42,608 nucleotides of DNA from Bacteroidota bacterium (lineage in GTDB: Bacteria; Bacteroidota; Bacteroidia; AKYH767-A; OLB10): the NCBI GenBank assembly GCA_024638565.1, contig JAHEKC010000013.1, forward strand, positions 1 through 42,608, in the 5' to 3' direction. This document shows positions 32,373-41,521 of the stretch, in pieces. A program made the translations under genes and the position numbers. The notes beneath the pieces were generated by a model that saw only the letters and a list, made by a program, of their open reading frames with translations, was not told the DNA's origin and ran no database searches. The first letter of the stretch is position 1, and the number at the start of each line of letters is the position of its first letter.

Positions 32373-33931
32373 GATGGCCGGGAAAGCATAATTTAAAACC
32401 CGGGAACAGGCGCCCCGTGCCGCTGGCCTGGCTGCTTTTGTTTATATGGATGCCGCTGACCGGTTTGGCACAAAGCGACAGCATCGTTATGAACGGGTAT
32501 AACAAGTTTTACTACCCGTCAGGAGCGATCAGCAGCGAAGGAAACCTCGTTAACGGCAAGCCGGACGGCTTGTGGAAGGCCTATTATGAAAACGGCAACC
32601 TGAAATCCGAAGGAAGCAGGAAGGATCTGAAACTGCAGGGTACCTGGATTTTTTACCACGGCGACGGGGCAAGGAAGGCGGAATACCACTACGTGGCCGG
32701 GATCAAGAGCGGGCTGCAGAAGGAGTACCATTTAAACGGGAACATCCGCTCTGAAGAGGTGTTGGTGGAAAGCGCCCGGGACGGCATTTGCCGTTATTAT
32801 AACGAGGAAGGGAAGATGGCGAAGGAGGTCCGGTTTGCGGGCGGCAAGGAAGACGGCCTGGCGCGCGAGTTTGCCGGAGACGGCCGGGTCATCACGCTGA
32901 GCAGGTATGAAAAGGGCTATCTGAAAAAGGTGGAGCGCGTCAACAGGAAAGACAAGTTCGGTTTCAGGCAGGGCGTGTGGCGCACGTTTTATGATGATGG
33001 CAGCGTAAAGACAGAGGCGCGTTACCTGGATGACAAATTGCATGGCCTTTACCGCGAGTTTTCACCGAAGGGAAATATCAGAAAGTCGGAAGTATACAAT
33101 AACGGCATGCGCGTGGTGGACAAGGTCACGAAAGCCGACCTGCAGATCAAGCGCAGGTACCACAACAACGGCAGGCCCAAATCATCGGTCAATGTCATTG
33201 ACGGACAGAAGCAGGGGGTCTACCGGGAATATGACCGGGAAGGAAACATCACGGACGGAAAGCTTTACACGGATGACCGCGTGGTGGCGCAAGGCATATC
33301 GGACGGGTCAGCCAGGCAGCAGGGGAGGTGGAAATACTTTTTCGATGACGGCAACCTGAAAAGCGAGGGGGATTACCTCGACGGAAAGCGCGAAGGCGCG
33401 TGGGTGTTCTATTACCGGGACGGCGCAGTGCAACAGAAAGGGAAGTACAAAAAGGACAAGCCGGTGGGAGACTGGAAATGGTATTATCCCTCCGGCAACG
33501 TGTTGCGGGAAGAGTATTTCCTGAATGGCCGGGAAGACGGCTATTCCAGAGAGTACAATGACAGCCTGGACGTGATCGCGGAAGGCAGCTATATAGACGG
33601 GCTTAAGGACGGCGAGTGGAAGTACAGCAACAATGAATATGTAGCTGCGGGCAGCTACCTGGACGGCCGCAGGGAGGGGGCGTGGAAGCAGGTGTACCGG
33701 AACGGAAAGACTGCCTTCAGGGGCTCATTCCGTGACGGCTTTGAAAACGGGAAGCATGTGTACTATTATGACAATGGACAGGTACGCGAAGAGCGATATT
33801 ATAAACTAGGGGTGCGCGACGGCGACTGGCGTACCTATGATTACACCGGCGAACCCATCCTTAAGGTTACATACAACGCCGGCGTAGAGGAGCGGATCGA
33901 CGGGGTCAAGGTTGACGCAGGGAGCCAGTAG
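32369..33931 (+). CDS. Secreted MORN/YwqK-repeat protein
   Basis: This 520-aa protein has a signal peptide (LAWLLLFIWMPLTGLAQ, cleavage near residue 35). Nearly all the rest is tandem MORN-type repeats of about 22-24 residues with the pattern Y..G....EG.Y..G...G.W..Y, for example YYENGNLKSEG, FFDDGNLKSEGDYLDGKREGAW and YYDNGQVREERYYKLGVRDGDW. Roughly 18 repeats are visible. Such proteins are annotated as YwqK antitoxin-like, but no toxin gene is near and the name has little meaning here. The gene overlaps the ALG10-like gene by 4 nt and should be translated with it. Confidence 0.85.
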   Translation: MRWPGKHNLKPGNRRPVPLAWLLLFIWMPLTGLAQSDSIVMNGYNKFYYPSGAISSEGNLVNGKPDGLWKAYYENGNLKSEGSRKDLKLQGTWIFYHGDGARKAEYHYVAGIKSGLQKEYHLNGNIRSEEVLVESARDGICRYYNEEGKMAKEVRFAGGKEDGLAREFAGDGRVITLSRYEKGYLKKVERVNRKDKFGFRQGVWRTFYDDGSVKTEARYLDDKLHGLYREFSPKGNIRKSEVYNNGMRVVDKVTKADLQIKRRYHNNGRPKSSVNVIDGQKQGVYREYDREGNITDGKLYTDDRVVAQGISDGSARQQGRWKYFFDDGNLKSEGDYLDGKREGAWVFYYRDGAVQQKGKYKKDKPVGDWKWYYPSGNVLREEYFLNGREDGYSREYNDSLDVIAEGSYIDGLKDGEWKYSNNEYVAAGSYLDGRREGAWKQVYRNGKTAFRGSFRDGFENGKHVYYYDNGQVREERYYKLGVRDGDWRTYDYTGEPILKVTYNAGVEERIDGVKVDAGSQ

Positions 33932-33987
33932 TTCTTTTCCCGGAACGGCTCTGTGTCACCAGTCGCGTTCAACCGGGCTTGATGAAA

Positions 33988-34365
33988 TTACCCTGGAGAT
34001 GCAGAGGGGTCGCCGGCCGCCTGCTTTTCAAACACGACGTAGCTGCTGATGCGCTTCACCTGGAGGTTCGAGAAAGTATAGACATCGCAGAAAAAGGCGC
34101 GGCCCGGCGAGCCATCAACTTCCTTCCAGGCCATCGAGCCGCGGCCGGCCACCACGGGCCCCTCTTCGATAATTGCATCAATCGTACAGCCGGTAATCTC
34201 AGGTATGCGTTTGAAGAATTCGCGTACAGCGTCCCTGCCCGGCTCGAGCGCGAAAGCGCCGGGCCATTCCATGACAATGTCGTCCGTCATGTGCGCCAGC
34301 GCCCCTTCGGGGTCCCTGGCCATGAAAGCGTCGATCACTGTTTTGACAATCTCCTTCCGGGTCAT
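33988..34365 (-). CDS. SnoaL-like (NTF2-fold) protein
   Basis: This 125-aa protein starts MTRKEIVKTVIDAFMARDPEGALAH, followed by MTDDIVMEWPGAFALEPGRDAVREFF and a C-terminal strand set (FFCDVYTFSNLQVKRISSYVVFE). This is the NTF2-like/SnoaL fold, small cavity proteins acting as isomerases, hydrolases or ligand binders. No catalytic residues can be assigned. The start at 34365 is chosen because the first helix begins there, while the frame extends to 34413 without homology. It is the leftmost of four small minus-strand genes. Confidence 0.78.
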   Translation of the reverse strand: MTRKEIVKTVIDAFMARDPEGALAHMTDDIVMEWPGAFALEPGRDAVREFFKRIPEITGCTIDAIIEEGPVVAGRGSMAWKEVDGSPGRAFFCDVYTFSNLQVKRISSYVVFEKQAAGDPSASPG

Positions 34366-34490
34366 GGTGGTACGGGAAGGAAAGATAGCAAATGCGCACG
34401 GGCCCGAAACCATTCCCGGTCACCCATGCCGCTTGTCCTGCAGGACGCACCAGTACCTGGTTGCACCCCCTGCAATTCAGCCGCAGGGCT

Positions 34491-34973
34491 TTACTCTGCC
34501 CCCTTTTCGCCCTTCGCGAAAGTGGCATACACGTAAACAGGTATGCCCAGGTCGCCGAGCCGTTGTTTAATAAGCGGTAACACCTCCTCCCATGACAGCC
34601 TGCCATAACCGGTGGCAAGTCGCGGCAGGGCCAGGCTTTGGATCTTTTCTTCTTTCACCATTTTAGCGAGGCTCTTGAGGCTTTGGCTGACGTTATGTGT
34701 GGAAGCGGGCCCCGGGTGGCCGCCCTGCGTGGGCGACGGTTCCTGTGTCATCAGGTTAAAGATCCGCTTGTGGTCCACGGTACCCCACATCCACACATCG
34801 CCGGCCGGCGGGTTGCTTATTTTACAGTAGTGCCTGAAGTCCTTCACCATGGCAGGGTAGTGTTCCCGCAGGCTGAGGGCCAGCCCCCGGTCAAAATGGT
34901 CGTGCGGCGCCACGCCATGCGCGATGGCCTGGGCGCCGGTCAACAGGATATCGCCTTTTACTTCCTTTATCAT
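34491..34973 (-). CDS. Macro domain protein
   Basis: This 160-aa protein begins with the macro fold strand IKEVKGDILLTGAQAIAHGV. It continues through YCKISNPPAGDVWMW and ends with LALPRLATGYGRLSWEEVLPLI, the conserved late phosphate-binding loop. Macro domains bind ADP-ribose or its derivatives and some remove ADP-ribose from proteins or nucleic acids. The usual NAAN of hydrolytic MacroD types is absent (AIAHGVAP), as in ALC1/TARG1-like members. The ligand is therefore uncertain. Confidence 0.82.
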   Translation of the reverse strand: MIKEVKGDILLTGAQAIAHGVAPHDHFDRGLALSLREHYPAMVKDFRHYCKISNPPAGDVWMWGTVDHKRIFNLMTQEPSPTQGGHPGPASTHNVSQSLKSLAKMVKEEKIQSLALPRLATGYGRLSWEEVLPLIKQRLGDLGIPVYVYATFAKGEKGAE

Positions 34974-35113
34974 AGTTTCATGTTATGTTGGAAAAGAAGA
35001 AAGTTCGTACAGCCGCGAGAGAAAAAACATGACGGGCGTCATCGGGCACAATGAGGTATGTCGGAATAAGGCAAGGCGCCGGCACAGGAAATGGCACAGG
35101 GGCGTCCCGGCAT

Positions 35114-35644
35114 TCAGCGGATTCCATACTTCAATTCAACCATGCCGTCCCGGTACGCAGTCACATCTTTCAGCTGCAGCCGCTTTTCGGTTCCGGCCCC
35201 GAAGAACGGGATGCCGTCGCCGAGCAGCACCGGCATGACGGAGATGATGATGTCGTCCGCGAGATCCAGCCGCAGGCATGCATTAGCGAGTTTCGCCCCG
35301 CCCACCAACCAGGTGTTTTCGTAATCCCGCCTGAGCTGCCGCACAATCGTTTCAGGGCCTTCCCCGCAGAAGTGCACGTTTGCCCTTTCGCTTTCCAGCC
35401 GGCGAGATGTCATTACGTAGACCGGCTTGTCACCGTATGGCCAGCCCAACCGGAGCGCCTGCTCGTATGTGCGGGAGCCCATGATATAACAATCAATGGA
35501 CCCCGTTACGCGCGCCACCTCCTCGCTGCTGAGCGCAATCCCCTTTTCGTAGTGGCCGGTTGACTCCATCCATGAGAGATCGCCGTCCTTTTTGGCGATA
35601 TAGCCGTCGAGGCTGCAGACCATGTGAAGGGTGAGGGTTGACAT
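35114..35644 (-). CDS. Dihydrofolate reductase / RibD C-terminal family protein
   Basis: This 176-aa protein carries the N-terminal LHMVCSLDGYIAKKDGDLSWM, the typical start of YyaP/YwjB-type reductases in the RibD C-terminal superfamily. It also has IDCYIMGSRTYEQAL, VYVMTSRRLESE, WLVGGAKLANACLRLDLADDIIISVMPVLLGDGIPFF and a closing strand. The fold binds NADPH. True folate reduction is not implied, and the physiological substrate is unknown. ATG 35644 is used because the first strand follows at once. Confidence 0.85.
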   Translation of the reverse strand: MSTLTLHMVCSLDGYIAKKDGDLSWMESTGHYEKGIALSSEEVARVTGSIDCYIMGSRTYEQALRLGWPYGDKPVYVMTSRRLESERANVHFCGEGPETIVRQLRRDYENTWLVGGAKLANACLRLDLADDIIISVMPVLLGDGIPFFGAGTEKRLQLKDVTAYRDGMVELKYGIR

Positions 35645-35697
35645 GTTAGGAGCGTTGCGCACAAGCCCGCGGCAAAAGCAGCGATACGCGGCGAAGT

Positions 35698-36111
35698 CTA
35701 GTCAAGGGACTCCACATGCTTCCTGAAGTTTTCGAGAATAGCCTGCCACCCCGCTTTTTGCATTTCGACTGGATTGCTCTCCTCTGCCTCGAAGGTTTCC
35801 GTCACGCGGGTCTGTTCGCCATCCGCCTCAAAGTGTACGGCTACCTCCCTGCCATCGTCGAGCTTGCCCGCGATCCGTTTGCGTTGCTCTACGAGATCGT
35901 AGGTGCCGCAAAAATCAAATCCCATGCTCCCGTCCCGTGCTTCCATTCTCCAGCTAAAGCGCCCGCCGGGTCGCAGGTCGTTATTTGCCGATGGGCAATG
36001 CCATTCGTCGCTGGCGAAGTTCCATTGCGTGATATGTTCAGCCATTGTCCAGGCACCCCATACTTTATCGACGGGCCTGCCTATCAGGGTACGGACTGTA
36101 ATGGGGTTCAT
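35698..36111 (-). CDS. SRPBCC/AHSA1-like protein
   Basis: This 137-aa protein begins MNPITVRTLIGRPVDKVWGAWTMAEHITQWNFASDEWHCP, a clear Aha1/AHSA1 (activator of Hsp90 ATPase homolog 1-like) start. GGRFSWRMEARDGSMGFDFCGTY and the C-terminal helix GWQAILENFRKHVESL follow. These proteins have a ligand-binding cavity of unknown specificity. The frame opens further to 36210, but those residues do not resemble the family. A 429-bp gene-free stretch lies upstream. Confidence 0.85.
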   Translation of the reverse strand: MNPITVRTLIGRPVDKVWGAWTMAEHITQWNFASDEWHCPSANNDLRPGGRFSWRMEARDGSMGFDFCGTYDLVEQRKRIAGKLDDGREVAVHFEADGEQTRVTETFEAEESNPVEMQKAGWQAILENFRKHVESLD

Positions 36112-36540
36112 GTGCGCTGCTATGGCGAGAGATAAAACGCCGTATGCATGGCCAGCCTGGGTTTGAATATCGCGTAGAATATAAGCGGCAGGAATAGCAT
36201 CGATGCCCAATCAGGAAATATCAGGTTATTGTACAAACTGCAATTCTTGTATTTCTCTTTCAATTATGGAATGGCACGTTCATGAAAATGACCCGGCTGT
36301 GTTAATGCCAAATAAAAATAAGGATAATCATGTCTTCGCCGGGAATAAAGCCGTTTGCCGCGCATTGATAGGGGCCGCCAGACCCGGGGCCGGGCTGTCA
36401 GCTGGCCGCTATCTTGGCACCGCCATGCCAATCCGATTGTTAATCTGCTGGTAATTAGACGCACAAGGATTGAAAAATCCACGTAAAAACGCATACAAAA
36501 AAGCGGTTTTTACGTATATTTACTTCGTTATTGGGGTATT
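36112..36540. other. Intergenic region between divergent AHSA1-like and BNR-protein genes (429 bp)
   Basis: No gene is supported. An 83-aa open frame (36203-36454) has a CTNCNSC stretch but otherwise no protein-like pattern. The right end carries a hairpin (36481-36515) overlapping a -7-like TATATTTA (36515-36522) in front of ATG 36541. The left part should hold the AHSA1-like gene's promoter, which was not identified. Confidence 0.5.
36481..36515. repeat. Inverted repeat at the BNR-protein promoter
   Basis: ACGTAAAAACGC (36481-36492) pairs with GCGGTTTTTACGT (36503-36515), with one bulged base and a 10-nt loop. It abuts TATATTTA (36515-36522), a -7-like box 18 nt before the start codon. It could be an operator, or a leftover terminator for leftward transcription. 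Confidence 0.55.
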
Positions 36541-39500
36541 ATGCGTAATCAGCAAACCATTTTCAGGCGTTTCAGGGAAGCGGGCATCACCGCTGCCGTG
36601 CTGACACTTGTGCTCTGCGGCTGGACCATGGTCCGCCCGGTGGCGCCTGCGCATGAATACCAGGCCCAATCCCGCGACGGCAAACCACCGCTCATAAACA
36701 AGGTGCCCAAGCAGGACCGCATGGACCTCGCCTGGGAACAGGAGGTGGAGTGGACGCGCGACCTTTCGACGAACACCGTTCCCCGGGAACGGCTGCTCGA
36801 TGCGCAGGCTTACATGCTGCAACTTAAGCAGAAGTCGCCGCCGCATAAAGTGGCAGGCGCCATATCCGGCGTGACATGGTCCGAGCGGGGGCCGTCGAAC
36901 GTTTCCGGCCGTACACGCGCCATCATGGTGGATCCCAACGACCCGTCGGGCCTTACCGTATGGGTAGGCAGCGTGGGAGGCGGCATCTGGAAGACAACGG
37001 ACATCTCTGCATCGGCACCCGCCTGGACACCGGTCAACGATTTGTTCAACAACATCGCCATCAGCAGTATCGTTCACGACCCGTCAAACACATCGGTTTT
37101 CTATTTCGGAACCGGCGAAGGGTGGTATAACTCCGACGCACAGCGCGGCCTCGGCATCTGGAAATCGACTGACGGCGGCAATACCTGGAACCAGCTTTCT
37201 GCCACGAACAACTCCACCTACCATTACATCCAGCGGCTGGCCGTGGCCGGCAACGGCGATTTATATGTCGCCACACGCTCCGGCCTCCGGCGCTCCACCA
37301 ACGGCGGCACGTCTTTCTCGCAGGTACTCGGAAGCGGGAACGGCTCCTCTAGCAACCGCGTCTCCGACGTGGAGATTGCGGCCGACGGTGCCATATGGGC
37401 CGGCATCGGCATCTTCTCCACGGACGGCGTGTACCGATCCACCACCGGCAATGCCGGCTCCTGGACCAAGCTGAATACGGGCGGAAACGGCTTCCCTACC
37501 TCCGGCATACGACGCGTTGAGATTGCGCTGGCGCCGTCCAACGCCGCAGTGGCGTATGCTGTCGTACAGAGCGGCGGCAGCGGGCTGGATGAAATATACC
37601 GTACGTCTAATACAGGGTCGTCATGGACCACGCTGGCAAAGCCCAATGACGCTGACGGCGGCATTCCCGCAAGCGACTTTACGCGCAGCCAGGCATGGTA
37701 TGACTTCTCCCTCGTGGTGGATCCCAATGACGCCAACGTGGTTTTCGCAGGCGGCATCGACCTGTTCAAGAGCAGCAATGGCGGCAGCAGTTGGCAGCAG
37801 ATCTCCCACTGGTACGGCGGCTTCGGTTACCAGTACGTGCATGCCGATCAGCACATCGCTTACTTCCAACCCGGAAGCTCCAGCACCATTTACTTTGGTA
37901 ATGACGGCGGCATATGGCGCTCCACCAATGCCACGGCAGCCATCCCGACAATCTCCTTCAGGAGCGACAACTACAACGTCACCCAGTATTATGCCTGCGC
38001 GATGAACCCCACGGCCTACTCGCACCAGTTCCTGGCAGGGGCGCAGGACAACGGCACGCAACGCTATGACAATGCAGGAATTAACGCTACGGTGGAGGTG
38101 ACAGGCGGCGACGGCTGCTTCTGCCATATCGACCAGTCCAACGCCAATTACCAGTTCAGCTCCTACGTTTACAGCAACTACTACCGCTCCACCAATGGCG
38201 GTGCGTCATTCTCCTCCATCAGCAACAACAACAACGGATATTTCGTCAATCCCTCGGATTACGATAACGACGACCATCACCTGTATGCCAGTTACACGTC
38301 TGGCAGGTATTCCCGCATACTCAACGTTCGTACCAGCACCTCCCTTTCGAGCGTCTTGATAGGCGCTTTCAACGGCGGGCGCGTCACCCACGTGTCATGC
38401 TCTCCCAACACCGCCAACCGCGTCTTCTTCGGGCTGAACAACGGCGATATCGTGCGTGTGGACAATGCCCACTCGGGCGGGCCTTCAGCCTCCAATATCA
38501 CGGGTGCGGGCATGCCCAACGGCACGGTGTCCTGCATCGCCATCGAAGACGGGAATGACAACCACCTTGTCGCGACATACAGCAACTACGGCGCAAACAG
38601 CGTTTGGGAAACCACCAACGGCGGCTCGTCGTGGACCTCTGTGGAAGGCAACCTCCCCGACATGCCCGTGCGCTGGGCCCTGTTCGACCCGAACAACGCC
38701 TCACAGGTATTGCTGGCTACCGAGCTGGGCGTTTGGTCTACTGACATGCTCAGCGGTGGCGCAACCAACTGGGGGCCCTCCAACACTGGCATGGCCAATA
38801 CACGGACGGACATGCTGCAGATCCGGTCATCCGACAACCTGGTAGCCGCCGCCACCCACGGTCGCGGGCTGTATACCAGTGACGTGTTCACCACGCCATT
38901 CCCTGAATTTACGGCAGACAAGAAGCTGGTGTATATAGGCAAGAATGTGCAGTTCAGTGACGCTTCGTACAACTCTTCCTCGTGGGATTGGAACTTCGGC
39001 GATGGGACCACCTCCACGGCGGAGAATCCATCCAAGGCATATAATGCCCCCGGCACCTATACCGTGACCCTCGAAATCAACGGCAACCCGGGGTATACCG
39101 AAACCAAGACCTCATATGTGCAGGTCCTGCCCAACCGCGGCACACCTTATGCGCCCGGGGACGGCGGAAACTTCGAATCTGCGGGTGAGTTCGGAGCGGA
39201 TAATTTCACCGGTACACCATGGGAGCTCGGCAACTCCGGTGTGGGCGGAAAGAACGGCGTCAACAGCGGCAGCAACGCCTGGGTGACCGGGCTGGCGGGC
39301 AACTACCAGAATAATTCGGACGCCAGGCTGCAGACACCCAACTACAATTTCTTCACACCGGGCACGTACACGGTGCGCTTCTACCGGAAGAACTCCGTGG
39401 AGATCGGCTGGGACGGGTACAGGGTCGAGTATTCGCTTGACAAGGGCGACAACTGGACACTGCTTGGCACCACGGCGGTGAACTGGTACGACTTTGCCAA

Positions 39501-40254
39501 CACCACGCAAAACACGGCCTTCCCGTTAAACGAACCGTACTTCAACGCCACGCGTAACAACTATACCCTGGCTTCCTATGATGTGTCCTTCCTCGCGGGC
39601 AACACTGACGTGGCCTTCCGTATCCGCTTCAAGTCGGATACCTGGGTGACCGGCGCCGGCGTAGCCATCGACGACTTCGAAATCATTGGCCCCGCGAACA
39701 ACCCGCTGCCGGTCCAGCTGGTGTCCTTTACGGGTACCCACCGGCAGGACCACAACCTGCTTGAATGGCGGACGGCCTCAGAGCTGACCAATGCCGGCTT
39801 CGAGGTGGAGCGCGCCGCGGATGGAATCAACTTCAGAAAGATCGGTTTTGTGGAAGGCGCCGGCAGCTCCACATCACTGAAATCTTATGCGTTCCGGGAT
39901 CACGATGTCCGGGAACCCCTGTATTACTATCGGCTGCGGCAGGTTGACTATGATGGAAGGCATGAGTATTCCAGCGTCATTGCCGTTAAGGCCGACCGCG
40001 GCAAGGTCAAATTCGTTTATCCCAACCCATTCGCTGACGAACTGCATATCGTACTTGGAGGCGATGAATCACGCAGCACCATCAGGGTGCAACTTTTCGG
40101 CCTGGGGGGCAAGCTGGCCTATGACCGGACATTCCCGTCCCAATCCTTCGGCGTACGTGCCGACGTTTCCGCGGCCAGCCTGGCCACGGGATCTTACCTG
40201 CTGGTCGTACATGCAGGGGAAGACACCTTTACCCAGAAGGTGTTTAAAAAGTAA
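36541..40254 (+). CDS. Large secreted BNR/VPS10-type beta-propeller protein with PKD and T9SS sorting domains
   Basis: This 1237-aa protein has a basic N-terminus and hydrophobic signal (about residues 14-27). A long propeller region follows with BNR/Asp-box motifs (GIWKSTDGGNTW, LRRSTNGGTSF, LFKSSNGGSSW, VWETTNGGSSW). A PKD domain lies at about 788-861 (WDWNFGDGTTSTAENP), then a jelly-roll-like domain (about 874-1055), then LPVQLVSFTGTHRQDHNLLEW with an Fn3-like linker, and a T9SS sorting domain (VYPNPF near 1159, to KVFKK). It should be exported across the outer membrane. BNR propellers bind glycans or peptides, but no enzymatic residues can be assigned. The ligand is unknown. Confidence 0.9.
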   Translation: MRNQQTIFRRFREAGITAAVLTLVLCGWTMVRPVAPAHEYQAQSRDGKPPLINKVPKQDRMDLAWEQEVEWTRDLSTNTVPRERLLDAQAYMLQLKQKSPPHKVAGAISGVTWSERGPSNVSGRTRAIMVDPNDPSGLTVWVGSVGGGIWKTTDISASAPAWTPVNDLFNNIAISSIVHDPSNTSVFYFGTGEGWYNSDAQRGLGIWKSTDGGNTWNQLSATNNSTYHYIQRLAVAGNGDLYVATRSGLRRSTNGGTSFSQVLGSGNGSSSNRVSDVEIAADGAIWAGIGIFSTDGVYRSTTGNAGSWTKLNTGGNGFPTSGIRRVEIALAPSNAAVAYAVVQSGGSGLDEIYRTSNTGSSWTTLAKPNDADGGIPASDFTRSQAWYDFSLVVDPNDANVVFAGGIDLFKSSNGGSSWQQISHWYGGFGYQYVHADQHIAYFQPGSSSTIYFGNDGGIWRSTNATAAIPTISFRSDNYNVTQYYACAMNPTAYSHQFLAGAQDNGTQRYDNAGINATVEVTGGDGCFCHIDQSNANYQFSSYVYSNYYRSTNGGASFSSISNNNNGYFVNPSDYDNDDHHLYASYTSGRYSRILNVRTSTSLSSVLIGAFNGGRVTHVSCSPNTANRVFFGLNNGDIVRVDNAHSGGPSASNITGAGMPNGTVSCIAIEDGNDNHLVATYSNYGANSVWETTNGGSSWTSVEGNLPDMPVRWALFDPNNASQVLLATELGVWSTDMLSGGATNWGPSNTGMANTRTDMLQIRSSDNLVAAATHGRGLYTSDVFTTPFPEFTADKKLVYIGKNVQFSDASYNSSSWDWNFGDGTTSTAENPSKAYNAPGTYTVTLEINGNPGYTETKTSYVQVLPNRGTPYAPGDGGNFESAGEFGADNFTGTPWELGNSGVGGKNGVNSGSNAWVTGLAGNYQNNSDARLQTPNYNFFTPGTYTVRFYRKNSVEIGWDGYRVEYSLDKGDNWTLLGTTAVNWYDFANTTQNTAFPLNEPYFNATRNNYTLASYDVSFLAGNTDVAFRIRFKSDTWVTGAGVAIDDFEIIGPANNPLPVQLVSFTGTHRQDHNLLEWRTASELTNAGFEVERAADGINFRKIGFVEGAGSSTSLKSYAFRDHDVREPLYYYRLRQVDYDGRHEYSSVIAVKADRGKVKFVYPNPFADELHIVLGGDESRSTIRVQLFGLGGKLAYDRTFPSQSFGVRADVSAASLATGSYLLVVHAGEDTFTQKVFKK

Positions 40255-40503
40255 CCAGCCTTCAATTAATTGCATTATCCTGCACAAAAAGGGCAGGGTG
40301 GCGTGAGGTTTTCGCGATTCACGGGTTTACAATTTGCGGTTCACCGTTCAGGGCCACGAAAACGCATTAACGGCTATGGCAAGCCAGCAGTTTCACCGAA
40401 CCCGATTTTCCCTATCTTCAACCGTTCAACGATTAAATGATTCAACATTTTATTTCAAACTTTCCTTTGCAAGAAGGAGCGCCATAACCCCGTACGACAT
40501 CCC

Positions 40504-41463
40504 ATGAACCGTAAAACATTTCTTTCCCGTACTGCGTTGCTGGCTGCCGGGCTGGCAGGTTTGCGCGGAAAGGCACAGGCCACACACAACCCGAACAGCC
40601 TGTCGGGACATCCGGCCGTTATCGCGACCTGGGATAACCGTGGGGCGACAGAAGCGGCTATACAGCGCATGCTGAAAGGCGGCAATGCGCTGGATGCCGT
40701 GGAAGCCGGCGCACGCGTGCCCGAAGCCGATCCGGAAGACCAGAGTGTGGGCTATGGCGGCAGGCCGGACCGGGACGGAAAGGTGACACTGGACGCATGT
40801 ATCATGGATGCAAAAGGACGCGCGGGTGCGGTGACATTCCTGCAGCATATCATGCACCCGGTATCCGTGGCCCGGAAGGTCATGGAAGAAACTCCGCACG
40901 TGACGCTGAGCGGCGCCGGGGCCCTGCGCTTTGCGCTGGAACAGGGCTTCGAAAAGACGGAGTTGCTTACCGGCAAATCACGCGGGCAATGGGAGGAATG
41001 GCTGAAAAAGGGAGTCTACAACCCGGCAATCAACCATCGCCAGCATGACACCATTGGCATCCTGGCACTGGACGCGCAAGGCCATATCGCAGGCGCGTGT
41101 ACCACCAGCGGGCTGTCCTACAAGATGCACGGCAGGGTGGGAGATTCCCCGGTCATCGGTGCGGGCATGTACGTCGACAATGAAGTGGGCGGCGCCTGTG
41201 CTACCGGCATCGGCGAACTGGTCCTGAAGACCCTGGGCTCATTTCTGATCGTGGAGCTGATGCGCAATGGCAGCACCCCGCAAGAGGCATGTGAAGAGGC
41301 CGTTCGGCGTATCGTGAAGAAGTATGATACCAGGGGCGGACAGGTTGGTTATCTCGCATTGAATAAGAATGGGGAACACGGGGCCTTTTCAATCAGGAAG
41401 ACATTCCCATATGCCCTGTACCAGGCAAAGGAGAACAGGCTGCTGAAAGCAGGTCACCTTTGA
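40504..41463 (+). CDS. Secreted glycosylasparaginase (N4-(beta-N-acetylglucosaminyl)-L-asparaginase)
   Basis: This 319-aa Ntn-hydrolase has a probable export signal (MNRKTFLSRTALLAAGLAGL). The precursor is expected to cut itself before Thr183 in HDTIGILALD, which becomes the catalytic N-terminal nucleophile of the small subunit. Supporting motifs are WDNRGATEAAIQRMLKGGNALDAVEAG, CTTSGLSYKMHGRVGDSPVIGAGMYVD and ACATGIGE, the family's substrate and oxyanion residues. The enzyme cleaves the GlcNAc-Asn bond left after N-glycan removal. It is a single gene here with no glycosidase directly adjacent. Confidence 0.9.
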   Translation: MNRKTFLSRTALLAAGLAGLRGKAQATHNPNSLSGHPAVIATWDNRGATEAAIQRMLKGGNALDAVEAGARVPEADPEDQSVGYGGRPDRDGKVTLDACIMDAKGRAGAVTFLQHIMHPVSVARKVMEETPHVTLSGAGALRFALEQGFEKTELLTGKSRGQWEEWLKKGVYNPAINHRQHDTIGILALDAQGHIAGACTTSGLSYKMHGRVGDSPVIGAGMYVDNEVGGACATGIGELVLKTLGSFLIVELMRNGSTPQEACEEAVRRIVKKYDTRGGQVGYLALNKNGEHGAFSIRKTFPYALYQAKENRLLKAGHL

Positions 41464-41521
41464 ATTTAGAGGCCGGTAAGTAAATTTCTTATAGCACTTT
41501 ACGCTTCAACGCAGAATCCCG

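Noticed and set aside
32369-33931. Toxin-antitoxin locus, from the usual YwqK antitoxin label
   Set aside because: No toxin-like gene lies beside it. The protein is exported and coupled to a membrane glycosyltransferase, so a TA role is unsupported.
36203-36454. 83-aa ORF with a CTNCNSC stretch that could suggest a zinc or iron-sulfur protein
   Set aside because: The rest of the translation has no protein-like pattern, there is no promoter or neighbour support, and the three Cys lie in a single short stretch.
40417-40446. Three TTCAAC words before the glycosylasparaginase gene as a possible operator
   Set aside because: The spacing is irregular and such words are common in AT-rich intergenic DNA of this phylum. 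There is no symmetry or overlap with a clear promoter.
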